Shown in pieces: positions 9,316 to 17,615 of a DNA stretch of 64,000 bases. Made by a program: the position numbers and the translations under genes. The notes beneath the pieces are model-generated. The model saw only the letters and a list, made by a program, of their open reading frames with translations, was not told the DNA's origin and ran no database searches. Position 1 is the first letter of the stretch, and every line of letters begins with the position of its first letter. Source of the DNA: DASXMT01 sp963781305. GTDB lineage: Bacteria; Actinomycetota; Acidimicrobiia; Acidimicrobiales; RAAP-2. The stretch lies in assembly GCA_963781305.1 (NCBI GenBank), contig CAWAFL010000011.1:186001-250000 (forward strand), read 5' to 3'.

Positions 9316-11256
9316 TCATGAAGGATGGGTGTTTGACGGCTCCGCGTGCGCATCCACCTGGCTGATCCAGGTGGCGTACATCTCGGCGTAGCGGCCTCCG
9401 TGGGCAAGGAGCTCGGCGTGGGAACCGACCTCGATCACCCGGCCTTCGTCCACCACCACGATCCGATCGGCCCGCATGGCGGTCGACAGCCGGTGAGCGA
9501 TCAGGATGGCGGTGCGGTTCTCGAGCAGCACATCGAGGGCCGACTCGATCATCGTCTCCGATTGCAGGTCGAGGTTCGACGTGGCCTCGTCGAGCACCAG
9601 CACCCGGGGGCGGGTCAGGAAGGCCCGTCCCAGGGCGATGAGTTGGCGCTCGCCCGACGACAGGGTCTGCCCCCGCTCGTGGACGACGGTGTCGATCCCG
9701 TTCGGCGTGCGGTCGATCACCTCGCCCAGGCCGACCCGCTCCACTGCTTCGTGGATCTCGGCGTCCGACGCGTCCGGCCGGGCGAAGGCGATGTTTTCCC
9801 CGATGGTCCCGGCGAAGAGGAACGGCTCCTGGGGGACGACGCCGAGCTGGCGGCGCAACGACAACATGGTCACGTCGCGGAGGTCGTGGCCGTCTATGAG
9901 GACCCGGCCCGAGGTGGGGTCGTAGAAGCGGGTCACCAGCTTGGCCAGCGTGGACTTGCCCGCTCCCGTCGGCCCCACGAAGGCCACCGTCTCGCCCGGT
10001 GCGATCCGGATGTCCACGTCCTCGATGACGGGCACGTCGGGGTCGTACCCGAACGAGACGTGGTCGAAGACGATCTCGCCGTCGATGGGCGGGAGCTCCG
10101 CCGCGTCGGGCGACTCGGTCACCGTGGGTTTGGTCTCGAGCAGGGCACGGAGCTTGGTCACCGACGACTGACCCTGTTGGTAGGTGTTGTACTGCTGCAC
10201 CAGGAGCTGAATGGGCTGGAAGAACCGGTTGAGGTACAAGAAGAAGGCGAACAGGGCACCGACGGACAGCGTGTGGTGCAGCACCATCTCCCCACCGATG
10301 GCCAACAACGCGGCCTGCCCGAGCACACCCAGCATCTGGGTCCCCGGGCCGTATACCGCGTTCACGTGGGCGGTGTAATTGTTGGCGTCCCGGTAGGCGC
10401 CGACCACGTTGCGGTGGTGGATCACGTTCTGGCGTTGGCGGTTGTGGGCGGTGACGATGCGTACACCGTGCAGGCTCTCCGACAGGTCGGCCAGAACGTT
10501 GGCGATGCCGTCCCGTACCCGGTCATAACCCCGCTCGGACGCCCGTTTGAACCAGATGGACGCCACCACCAGGATGGGAATGATCAAGAACACGGTGATG
10601 GCGGCCAGGTCCACGTTGGTGGTGAACAGCACCACCGTGATCACCACCATGGTGAGCCCCTGGATGGCCAGCTGCGACAGGCCGTCTTGGAGGAGCTGCT
10701 GGAGGTTCTCGATGTCGCTCGTCATCCTGCTCATGATCACCCCCGCCTTCTCCTCGGTGAAGAACCCGAGCGAGAGCCGCTGGAGGTGGGTGAAGATGGT
10801 GATCCTCAGGTCGTTCATCACCCAGGCCGCGATGCGTCCGGTCACCCGAACCTGGGCCCGTTGGGACAATGCGGTCACCACGATGGACACCAGGTACGCG
10901 GCGGCCATGATGGCCACCAGGACGAAGCTCTTGTGACTGCCCACGCTGGCGTTGATGGCGATCTCGGTGAGCTTCGGCCCAGCTTGCGACACAACTGCGA
11001 TGATCACCACCAGCAACCCGGCCAGCGCCAGCATGCCGGGGTACTCCATGAGGAGGCGCCACAGGGTGAGGGCGCGCCCTTCCATCTCCGTGCCGTTCTG
11101 GGTGAAGAGGAGGTCGGGTTCGGGGTACTCGGGCTCCGACTGCAACAGCCGGTCCACGCCGTCCTGCAACTCGGAGGGGATGCCGGCGAAGGGCAGCCCC
11201 GGCGCGGCAGAACGGCCGAACCCTCCGGGGGCGCCACCACCCATACCCCAGGTCAC
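9316..11256 (-). CDS. ABC exporter subunit (TMD-NBD fusion), second gene of a heterodimer
   Basis: 646 aa. Six transmembrane helices span about residues 70-350, then the nucleotide-binding domain has Walker A GPTGAGKST (about 430), Q-loop VPQEPF, Walker B LVLDEATS with the catalytic Glu, and H-loop AHRLST. The signature motif is altered to LSSGE instead of LSGGQ. The GTG start overlaps the stop of the preceding ABC gene (GTGA), so the two are translationally coupled and surely form a heterodimer. The substrate is probably a drug or lipid because a MarR regulator heads the operon. The first 60 residues are a Gly/Pro-rich cytoplasmic extension. Confidence 0.93.
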   Translation of the reverse strand: MTWGMGGGAPGGFGRSAAPGLPFAGIPSELQDGVDRLLQSEPEYPEPDLLFTQNGTEMEGRALTLWRLLMEYPGMLALAGLLVVIIAVVSQAGPKLTEIAINASVGSHKSFVLVAIMAAAYLVSIVVTALSQRAQVRVTGRIAAWVMNDLRITIFTHLQRLSLGFFTEEKAGVIMSRMTSDIENLQQLLQDGLSQLAIQGLTMVVITVVLFTTNVDLAAITVFLIIPILVVASIWFKRASERGYDRVRDGIANVLADLSESLHGVRIVTAHNRQRQNVIHHRNVVGAYRDANNYTAHVNAVYGPGTQMLGVLGQAALLAIGGEMVLHHTLSVGALFAFFLYLNRFFQPIQLLVQQYNTYQQGQSSVTKLRALLETKPTVTESPDAAELPPIDGEIVFDHVSFGYDPDVPVIEDVDIRIAPGETVAFVGPTGAGKSTLAKLVTRFYDPTSGRVLIDGHDLRDVTMLSLRRQLGVVPQEPFLFAGTIGENIAFARPDASDAEIHEAVERVGLGEVIDRTPNGIDTVVHERGQTLSSGERQLIALGRAFLTRPRVLVLDEATSNLDLQSETMIESALDVLLENRTAILIAHRLSTAMRADRIVVVDEGRVIEVGSHAELLAHGGRYAEMYATWISQVDAHAEPSNTHPS

Positions 11257-13232
11257 AGGTCCCTCCCGGTACTCCGGCCTGAACCAACCGGGTCAGGAAG
11301 TCCGGCGTCGGTCCCATGTCCGTTGCCGGTGCCGTTGCCGTTGCCGGTGCTCGTGGCGTTGGCCGAGGCGAGCCCGTCTTCCAGGTCGGGCTCGAGGTCG
11401 TCAACCGCTTGGGCCAGGACCTCGCCGTAGAGGGGTGTCGTCTCCAGCAGTTCTGCGTGGGTGCCATCGGCCACGATCCGGTGCTGGTCGAGGAGCACGA
11501 CCCGGTCGGCCAGCGAGATGGTCGAGAGCCGGTGGGCGATGATCAGCGTGGTGCGACCCTCCATCAACACCCGCAATCCGGCATGGATCTCCAGTTCGAC
11601 CTGGACATCGATGGCGCTGGTGGCGTCGTCCAGCACGAGGATGGGCGGGTTGACCAGCAGGGTGCGGGCGATGGCGATGCGCTGGCGCTGACCTCCCGAC
11701 AGCGTGTAGCCGCGCTCGCCCACCACGGTGTCGTACCCGTCCTCCAGCCCGGTGATGAACTCGTGGGCGCCGGCCGCCCGCGCCGCCGCCTCGATCTCGT
11801 CGAATGAGGCATCGGGTTTGCCGTAGGCGATGTTGTCCCGCACCGATACCGAGAACAGGAAGGGCTCGTCGAGCACGATGCCGATGTTGGCCCGCAGGCT
11901 GTCCATGGTCAGGTCGCGGATGTCGTGGCCGTCGATGCGCACCGATCCGCTGTTGACGTCGTAGAAGCGGGTCAACAACCGGGACACCGTCGACTTCCCG
12001 GCCCCGGTCCGTCCCACCAGGGCGACCGTCTCGCCCGGGGACAGGTGCAGGTTGAAGTCGGCCAGCACCGGATTCTCGTTCTCGCCGCCGTAGGCGAAGC
12101 GCACGTCGGTGAAGCGCACGTCGCCCCGCGACTCGGTGAGATCGATGGCGTCGGGCTTGTCGACGACCGTCGGCTGCTCGTCCAGGATCTCGTAGATCCG
12201 GTCGGCCGAAGCCGCGGCCCGCTGGCCCATCATGATCAGCATCCCCAGCATCATGAACGGGGCCTGCAGCATCAAGAGGTAGGAGTTGAAGGCCAAGATA
12301 GCCCCGATGCCCAGGTGGCCATGGATGACCATGTACCCGCCGAACAGCAGCACCAGGGCCAGGCCCACCTGGGGCAGGTTCTGGACCGCGGGGGTGAACC
12401 GGGCCCGGATGTCGGCGTCTTTGATATAGCCCCACTGCACCCGGTCGGTGGCTCGGGACAGGTTCCGGAGCTGCTGCTCCTCGGCGGCGAAGGACTTGAC
12501 CACCCGGACCCCGTTGACGTTCTCGTCGACCACGGTGGCCACCTCGGCCAGGCGAGCCTGGATGATCCACGACACCGGGAACATGGACCGGCGCATCCGC
12601 ACCCCGACGAAGAAGACCAAGGGCATGGTGGCCATGGCCACGAAGGCCAACGGCACGTTGATCGACAGCATGAACCCGAAGGCAACGACGGCGATGGAGC
12701 ACTGGACCACGATGAGCGGCGCGAAGGTCATGTACATCTGGACCGAGCGGATGTCCGAGTTGGCCCGGGAGATCAACTGGCCCGATTGCACTCGGTCATA
12801 GAAGGCGAACGACATCTTGGTCAGGTGCTCGTAGATGATGTTCCGCAGGTCGTACTCGAAGTTGTATGCCGTCTCGAACAGGAACAGGCGGGAGATGTAC
12901 CCGGCAATGCCGCCGGCTACGGCCAGCCCAACGATCCACCAGACGTAGTAGCTCAGGGGCACGGTGTGGCTCTGGATGGAGTTGGTGATGGCATGGTTCA
13001 ACAGGTTGGGGATCTGGACCTGGAGGACCAGCCCGACGAAGGTCAGGACCATCGAGATGAGGAACACGACCTTGTGGGCGCGCATGACCGGGAGAGCCCG
13101 ACGCAGCCAGGACTTGGACCGGTCGGGATCGATGGTGGCCCGGGGCGCCTCGTAGCGCGCCTTCTCGGTCACCGGGACGAAGGCCGTGCCCTGCTCGTCG
13201 GTCGCCGCCCGTTTGCGAGTGGGCAGCTTCAT
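11253..13232 (-). CDS. ABC exporter subunit (TMD-NBD fusion), first gene of a heterodimer
   Basis: 659 aa, starting at an ATG overlapping the MarR stop (ATGA). A cytoplasmic N-terminal extension (about 60 residues) precedes six membrane helices and an ATPase domain with Walker A GRTGAGKST (about 408) and a canonical LSGGQ. Two ATPase residues are degenerate: the Q-loop reads IVLDEPF (Gln replaced by Asp), and Walker B reads LVLDDATS, so the catalytic Glu is Asp. Together with the LSSGE of its partner this gives one degenerate and one competent ATP site, as in heterodimeric type IV exporters. The C-terminal tail is Gly/Asn/Thr rich (repeated GNGNGT) and probably disordered. Confidence 0.93.
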   Translation of the reverse strand: MKLPTRKRAATDEQGTAFVPVTEKARYEAPRATIDPDRSKSWLRRALPVMRAHKVVFLISMVLTFVGLVLQVQIPNLLNHAITNSIQSHTVPLSYYVWWIVGLAVAGGIAGYISRLFLFETAYNFEYDLRNIIYEHLTKMSFAFYDRVQSGQLISRANSDIRSVQMYMTFAPLIVVQCSIAVVAFGFMLSINVPLAFVAMATMPLVFFVGVRMRRSMFPVSWIIQARLAEVATVVDENVNGVRVVKSFAAEEQQLRNLSRATDRVQWGYIKDADIRARFTPAVQNLPQVGLALVLLFGGYMVIHGHLGIGAILAFNSYLLMLQAPFMMLGMLIMMGQRAAASADRIYEILDEQPTVVDKPDAIDLTESRGDVRFTDVRFAYGGENENPVLADFNLHLSPGETVALVGRTGAGKSTVSRLLTRFYDVNSGSVRIDGHDIRDLTMDSLRANIGIVLDEPFLFSVSVRDNIAYGKPDASFDEIEAAARAAGAHEFITGLEDGYDTVVGERGYTLSGGQRQRIAIARTLLVNPPILVLDDATSAIDVQVELEIHAGLRVLMEGRTTLIIAHRLSTISLADRVVLLDQHRIVADGTHAELLETTPLYGEVLAQAVDDLEPDLEDGLASANATSTGNGNGTGNGHGTDAGLPDPVGSGRSTGRDL

Positions 13233-13687
13233 CGCGTCGCCCTCCGGGCCAGTCGGTAGGCGCCGAAGGCGCGCCGCCAGGCCAGCAGTCCGTCCAAGGC
13301 CCGATCTGTTTCGCACGCATCGTCGAGGCAACCGGCGATGTCGTGCAGGCGGGCCGAGGTGACGGCGTCGGCCGTGTCGAGCACGCGGCGGCCCTCGGCG
13401 GTGAGCACATGATCGACCTGTCTCCGGTCCGAGGCGACGTGCCGGCGCTCCACCAGCTCCCGGGCCACTAGGCCGTCAACGATGGAGGTCACGCTGGACG
13501 GCCGGACGGCCAGACGCTCGGCCAGGTGGGACTGGACGGCGGAGCTCTCGTCCAGCAGGCTCAGGACTCGGTATTGGGGCAAGGAGAGATCGACGGAGCC
13601 CAGGCCGATCTCGACCTGCTTGGCCATCCAGGCCGCCGTGCGGCCTGGTTTCGGGTCGCGTTCGCCCGCCGTTGGTTCGACTCTCAC
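13229..13687 (-). CDS. MarR-family transcriptional regulator
   Basis: 152 aa winged-helix regulator, first gene of the exporter operon. The MarR core is clear: LSLPQYRVLSLL, the recognition region AVRPSSVTSIVDGLVARELVERR, and the wing SDRRQVDHVLTAEGRR. The GTG start at 13687 is used because the ATG two bases upstream in another frame leads directly to a stop. The gene begins directly next to a near-perfect palindrome, so autorepression with relief by an exported substrate is the likely control (inference). It overlaps the first ABC gene by ATGA. Confidence 0.92.
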   Translation of the reverse strand: MRVEPTAGERDPKPGRTAAWMAKQVEIGLGSVDLSLPQYRVLSLLDESSAVQSHLAERLAVRPSSVTSIVDGLVARELVERRHVASDRRQVDHVLTAEGRRVLDTADAVTSARLHDIAGCLDDACETDRALDGLLAWRRAFGAYRLARRATR

Positions 13688-13688
13688 A

Positions 13689-13707
13689 TAGTTAGGTTAC
13701 CGAACTA
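13689..13707. promoter_or_regulatory. Probable MarR operator
   Basis: A 19-bp near-palindrome, TAGTTAGGT T ACCGAACTA, in which 8 of 9 half-site bases match. It sits immediately upstream of the MarR GTG start and in the 60-bp gap shared with the divergent FUSC-like gene, the position and size expected for a MarR dimer site. Confidence 0.65.
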
Positions 13708-13747
13708 ACCCGTGGCTCCAGTCCACCATCGGGTTTAACGTTCCCGC

Positions 13748-14752
13748 ATGACCCGGCGGCGTCACCTGGAGATGGGAGATGTCCCCTGGCCCCGGGTCGG
13801 CTCGTCCGCCGTGACCGCCTGCTTGGTCGCTGTCCCGCTGGCCGTGGGCTTCGCCACCGGACACTCGGAGGCCGGGGGCATTGGCACCTTGGGGGCGTAC
13901 CTGTGGACTATCAGCCATATAACGGACAAGCGTCCGATCGGACTGCCCATCAGCGTGGTGACGATCCTCCTCCTGGGGCTGGCCGGGGCGACCGGCGCCC
14001 TGGGCGGACGATATTTGTGGTTCTTGGTGCTGATGGTGGTGTTGTGGGCCACGGCGCAAGCCGTCACCGACGTGGCCGGTGGCCCGCTGCGCATTCCCGT
14101 CGCCCTCTCCGCCCTGTGCATGCTGCTCTCGGCGATCGATGGCGGCCACACCATCACAGGCTCCCTCTGGCAGGGGCTGCTCACCCTGGGCGGGGCGGCG
14201 TGGATCGCCGGCATCGAGTTGGTCCGCCATCCGCCGTGGCGATCTCCTGGCCCGGTGGCCAGCCTGGGCTTCAAAGCTCTGGGACCGGCCTGGCCCCAGG
14301 CGCGCGGCTACGCGCTGTTGTTGGTCATTCCCACGGCATTGGCTGCGGGCATCGCCGGCGCCTTTCAGATCGCCCACGGCGCCTGGACGGCGACAACGGT
14401 CTTGCGCGTCCTTCGGCCCGACCAGGCGTCGACGGTTACCCGGGGCAAGCAGCGTGCCGCCGGAACCGTCGCCGGTGCCATCCTGGCTGCCGTCCTGTTG
14501 GCCGCGGCTCCCGCCGCAGTGACGGCGGTGGTCGTGGTGGTGGTGGCCGTGACCGCCATGCAGCTGGTCGGACCGCGCCGGTATGCGTTGTACACGTTCT
14601 TCCTGACCCTGATCGCACTCCAGATCAGCTCCATCGGCCATCCTCGCGATTGGGGGATCGCCCTCATCCGGGCCGTGCTCACCCTGGTCGGATCGGCGGT
14701 GGCCGTGATCAGCAGCCTGATCTATGACCGCCTGACCCGGCTCACCAAGTAG
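13748..14752 (+). CDS. FUSC-like membrane protein
   Basis: 334 aa with about ten hydrophobic segments in two halves. The second half carries a segment typical of fusaric-acid-resistance-type (FUSC_2) transporters: WTATTVLRVLRPDQASTVTR followed by a basic stretch and a Gly/Ala helix. Such proteins are implicated in export of aromatic acids or lipids. The start ATG lies 60 bases from the divergent MarR gene, so both may be controlled from the palindrome between them. Its end is four bases from the end of the convergent TetR gene. Confidence 0.7.
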   Translation: MTRRRHLEMGDVPWPRVGSSAVTACLVAVPLAVGFATGHSEAGGIGTLGAYLWTISHITDKRPIGLPISVVTILLLGLAGATGALGGRYLWFLVLMVVLWATAQAVTDVAGGPLRIPVALSALCMLLSAIDGGHTITGSLWQGLLTLGGAAWIAGIELVRHPPWRSPGPVASLGFKALGPAWPQARGYALLLVIPTALAAGIAGAFQIAHGAWTATTVLRVLRPDQASTVTRGKQRAAGTVAGAILAAVLLAAAPAAVTAVVVVVVAVTAMQLVGPRRYALYTFFLTLIALQISSIGHPRDWGIALIRAVLTLVGSAVAVISSLIYDRLTRLTK

Positions 14753-14755
14753 CGC

Positions 14756-15554
14756 TCAGGAGAGGGGCTCCCTCCGGTTGAACGAGGCCAGGGCGAACTC
14801 CACCAGGATCGGACGCAGCTCGGGCAGACGATCGATCTGGTTGGCTCGGATGTAGCTGTAGACCCTGGCGTAAATTCCCCCGATGACCAAGGGCACGAGG
14901 TCGGAGGCGGAGATGGCCAGCCCGGGCGTCGGGGTGGCATTGGCGAACATCGAGAACGATCGCTCGAAGTCCGCGTCCACCCGTTCCATCACGTTCGGTC
15001 CCACCTTGACTGCTTCGACGGCGAAGAACCGGGCAAAGGGCTGGTTGTCCACCAGGATCTGCAAGAACTCGCTGATGCCCGCCTCGACCCGCTCGCTCCA
15101 CGGGACATCGCCGGCCAGGTACGCCTGAGCGACCCGATCGAACAGGATCGTCACCCCGGCGTCGTAGGCCATCAGGAACAGCTCTTCTTTGGTCTCGAAG
15201 TACTCGTAGAAGGTGTTGAATGCCACGCCGGCGCGGCGGCAGATGGCCTTGATCGCCTGCGCGGTCATAGCCCTCCTCCGCCACGACCTGGACGAAGCCG
15301 TCGATGAGCCGGTCCCGTTGCACCTGCCGTACGTGCTCACGAGGTAAGCCGTGCCCGCCCACCTTCAACGCACGCGACGGATCGAGCGGCGAACGGGTAC
15401 CGGGCAGGACGGCTGCGGCCGCTTTGCTCGGGGCCACGGCATCGGTCGACCCGACCTCGTGGCTGCCGATCGCCTTGTTCGCCTGAGATCCGCTGGCCGG
15501 GTGTGCTTGTGCGCTCGCCGGCGTGGCCGTGTTCTGGTGGCGGGTGGGGCACAT
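14756..15554 (-). pseudogene. TetR-family regulator, disrupted by a frameshift in the HTH
   Basis: The N-terminal part (from the ATG at 15554) encodes a Ser/Ala/Pro-rich extension and TetR helix 1 (RDRLIDGFVQVVAEEGYD) in one frame. The remaining HTH and ligand domain (AIKAICRRAGVAFNTFYEYF, then a typical all-helical TetR core ending RREPLS) continues in another frame. The shift occurs near 15266-15275. The shift site contains GGAGGAGGGCT followed by an ATG (15268) in the second frame, so a shorter 170-residue product lacking helix 1 could be translated; it would not be expected to bind DNA normally. A sequencing or assembly error is also possible. The gene is convergent with the FUSC-like gene and divergent from the ParA operon. 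Confidence 0.75.
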
Positions 15555-15674
15555 GGGAACACCCTTTGGTAGGGGAGCGATTCACCCCCGCATTTGTCGG
15601 GACGGCACGCCGGGCCGATGGTGATGTCGTAGTCGCCGTCTATCGGGATTTGTGATCCGTCTGGGTTTCATACT

Positions 15675-15689
15675 CTATCTACGAGATAG
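15675..15689. promoter_or_regulatory. Inverted repeat, possible TetR operator
   Basis: CTATCT-ACG-AGATAG is a perfect 6-bp inverted repeat with a 3-bp centre. It lies about 25 bases before the ParA start and 120 bases from the TetR start, in an AT-rich patch, the typical setting of a TetR-type operator overlapping a promoter. The regulator is inferred from position only. Confidence 0.45.
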
Positions 15690-15714
15690 CCCGTGACGCC
15701 CAGCTGACGGGCCT

Positions 15715-16485
15715 ATGCTCACGCGTGTGACCGACGTCCTGGCCGTGGCCAACCAGAAGGGCGGGGTGGCCAAGACGACCACGGTGCACTCGTTGGGCGT
15801 GGCCATGGCCGAGCTCGGGCGCCGGACTCTGGTCGTCGACCTGGATCCGCAGGCCTGCTTGACGTTCTCCCTCGGCTTCGATCCCGACCGGCTCGATCAG
15901 TCGCTCCACGACGTTTTCGTCCGACGCACCAAGGTGGCCGACGTCTGCCTTCCCGTTCCCGACGTCGCCGGGCTGACGTTGGTGCCGGCCACCATCGACC
16001 TGGCCGGTGCCGAGGTCCACTTGTTGACCCGGACAGGCCGGGAGCACGTCCTGGCCCGAGCGCTTGAGCCGGTGCTCGACCAGTACGACATGGTGCTTAT
16101 CGACTGCCCGCCCTCCCTCGGCGTGCTCACCATCAACGGCCTCACCGCGGCAGGCTCGGTGCTCATCCCCCTCCAGTGCGAGGCACTGTCCAATCGCGGG
16201 GTGGGCCAGCTGCTCGACACCATCGAGGATGTACGCGCCTTTGCCCATGCCGATCTCGCCATTCGAGGGGTGATCGCCACCATGTACGACGAGCGCACCC
16301 GCCATGGTCGTGCCATCCTCGAAGAGGTCAGGACCCAGTACGGGCTCACCGTGATGCAGCCCCCGGTTCGCAAGTCGGTCCGGTTCGCAGAAGCCCCGGC
16401 CGCCGGTAAGTCGATCTTGCAGCACGCCCCCTCTTCACCCGGCGCCGAGGCCTATCGCTCGTTGGCCCGGCAGCTGGTCGGATGA
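15715..16485 (+). CDS. ParA/Soj-family ATPase
   Basis: 256 aa from the ATG at 15715 (a GTG four codons later is an alternative start). The deviant Walker A KGGVAKTT is near the N-terminus; switch I VVDLDPQA and Walker B VLIDCPP follow, then the ParA C-terminal region with LQCEALSNRGVGQLL. No parB gene or parS-like repeat is adjacent, so this is an orphan ParA and probably not the chromosome-segregation copy. Its stop overlaps the start of the zinc-ribbon gene by ATGA, and that gene overlaps a DedA gene, which suggests a role linked to a membrane process or protein positioning (inference). Confidence 0.92.
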   Translation: MLTRVTDVLAVANQKGGVAKTTTVHSLGVAMAELGRRTLVVDLDPQACLTFSLGFDPDRLDQSLHDVFVRRTKVADVCLPVPDVAGLTLVPATIDLAGAEVHLLTRTGREHVLARALEPVLDQYDMVLIDCPPSLGVLTINGLTAAGSVLIPLQCEALSNRGVGQLLDTIEDVRAFAHADLAIRGVIATMYDERTRHGRAILEEVRTQYGLTVMQPPVRKSVRFAEAPAAGKSILQHAPSSPGAEAYRSLARQLVG

Positions 16486-16868
16486 CCGACGGGCCTGATC
16501 CGCTGGGAAAGCGGGCGCTGTTCTGGATGCCGGTGGAGTCGGCTGCTCCGGACCGGGGCCCGGCGACCGGAGAGGACTCGGGTGGCCCTCGTCGGGCCCG
16601 GCCCCTGGGCAAGCACGCGCTGTACACCGACGCCGACCCTGACCGTCTCGCTCCCACGCCACCGCCGTTGGGCGACCCCATGCCCGACCGCGGGGTCTTC
16701 ACGGTGGCCTGTTCGACCTGTGGTGAGACCAGGCGGATCGGCGTCCTCGATCTCCTCGTTCTCCAGTTCCCCTTCGGGATCTGGCTCCCGGGGCGAACGT
16801 TCGACCACAAGATGACCTGTCCGGCCTGTCGCCGCCGGACGTGGCTCAGCGTCACCCTTTTTCGGTGA
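16482..16868 (+). CDS. Hypothetical zinc-ribbon protein with repeated PLGKxAL motif
   Basis: 128 aa, translationally coupled to the ParA gene (ATGA) and to the DedA gene (GTGA). The C-terminal half holds two CxxC pairs (ACSTCGE and CPACRRR) about 40 residues apart, a treble-clef or zinc-ribbon arrangement, separated by a hydrophobic stretch (LLVLQFPFGIWL). The N-terminal half has the same short motif twice, PLGKRALFW and PLGKHALYT, about 35 residues apart in a Pro-rich disordered context, resembling a duplicated binding peptide. I do not recognise a named family. The neighbours suggest it bridges the ParA ATPase and a partner (inference). Confidence 0.75.
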   Translation: MTDGPDPLGKRALFWMPVESAAPDRGPATGEDSGGPRRARPLGKHALYTDADPDRLAPTPPPLGDPMPDRGVFTVACSTCGETRRIGVLDLLVLQFPFGIWLPGRTFDHKMTCPACRRRTWLSVTLFR

Positions 16869-17602
16869 GCCTTTCCGCAGTCATGGGCCTGGCCATGATG
16901 CGACTGGTTGCCGCGTCGTCCGACCAGCAGCTCCCCGGTGGGTTCGTGGGCAGGTTGCTCCACTTCCACGGTCCGGCCGCCTATGCCCTGGTGGGGTTCT
17001 TGGTCTTTGCCGAGGCGGCTCTGCTCTTCGGGTTCTTCATTCCGGGTGAGACGGCCGTAGTCATCGGGGGCGTGTTGGCCGGCCTCCACCAGGTCAACTT
17101 GGAGACCATGATCGTGGTCGTGGTGGTGTGCGCCATCGCTGGCGACTCGGTCGGCTTCGAGGTGGGCAAGCGGGCGGGGCCCTGGTTGCTCGACCATCGG
17201 CCCATGAGGGGAAACCTGGGCGTCAAGAAGACCATGCAGCTGCTCGAGCGATACGGCGGCCCTGCCGTGTTCCTGGGCCGGTTCATAGCCTTTGCCCGGG
17301 CCATCATTCCCGGGCTCGCCGGATTCAGCGGCCTGCGCTACCGGACCTTTTTCATCTACAACGCCGCCGGCGGCATCCTCTGGGGCGTGGGCTACACCCT
17401 GCTCGGGTACGTGGTCGGGCTCTCCTTCGAGCGGATCCTGCGCGAGGTCGGCCTGTGGTCGCTGGCCGGGATAGGCGGGCTGATCGTCATCGCCCTGGTC
17501 GTGCAGATCCTGCTGAAGCGTCGAGAGAAGCGAAAGCTGACGTCGGAGTTCGGCACTGAGGGAGACAACGCGTCGACCCCCCAATCGGATACGACCAGCT
17601 GA
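16865..17602 (+). CDS. DedA-family membrane protein
   Basis: 245 aa from a GTG that overlaps the preceding stop (GTGA). DedA/SNARE-associated-type features are present: a hydrophobic re-entrant segment with FFIPGETAVVIGG, the conserved GDSVGFEVGKRAG, the FLGRFIAFARAIIPGLAG core with its two functionally important Arg, and a C-terminal pair of helices. DedA proteins are linked to lipid-carrier (undecaprenyl phosphate or phospholipid) translocation across the membrane. The tail is basic (KRREKRK) and then acidic. It is the last gene of the ParA operon and converges on the hydrolase gene with a 13-base gap. Confidence 0.93.
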   Translation: MSLSAVMGLAMMRLVAASSDQQLPGGFVGRLLHFHGPAAYALVGFLVFAEAALLFGFFIPGETAVVIGGVLAGLHQVNLETMIVVVVVCAIAGDSVGFEVGKRAGPWLLDHRPMRGNLGVKKTMQLLERYGGPAVFLGRFIAFARAIIPGLAGFSGLRYRTFFIYNAAGGILWGVGYTLLGYVVGLSFERILREVGLWSLAGIGGLIVIALVVQILLKRREKRKLTSEFGTEGDNASTPQSDTTS

Positions 17603-17615
17603 CCGGTGGGCTGGG

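Noticed and set aside
9346..11430. Long open frame on the + strand opposite the ABC exporter genes
   Set aside because: It is a typical high-GC antisense shadow: no domain character, biased to Gly/Asp/His/Arg, no ribosome binding site, and the minus-strand ABC genes are certain.
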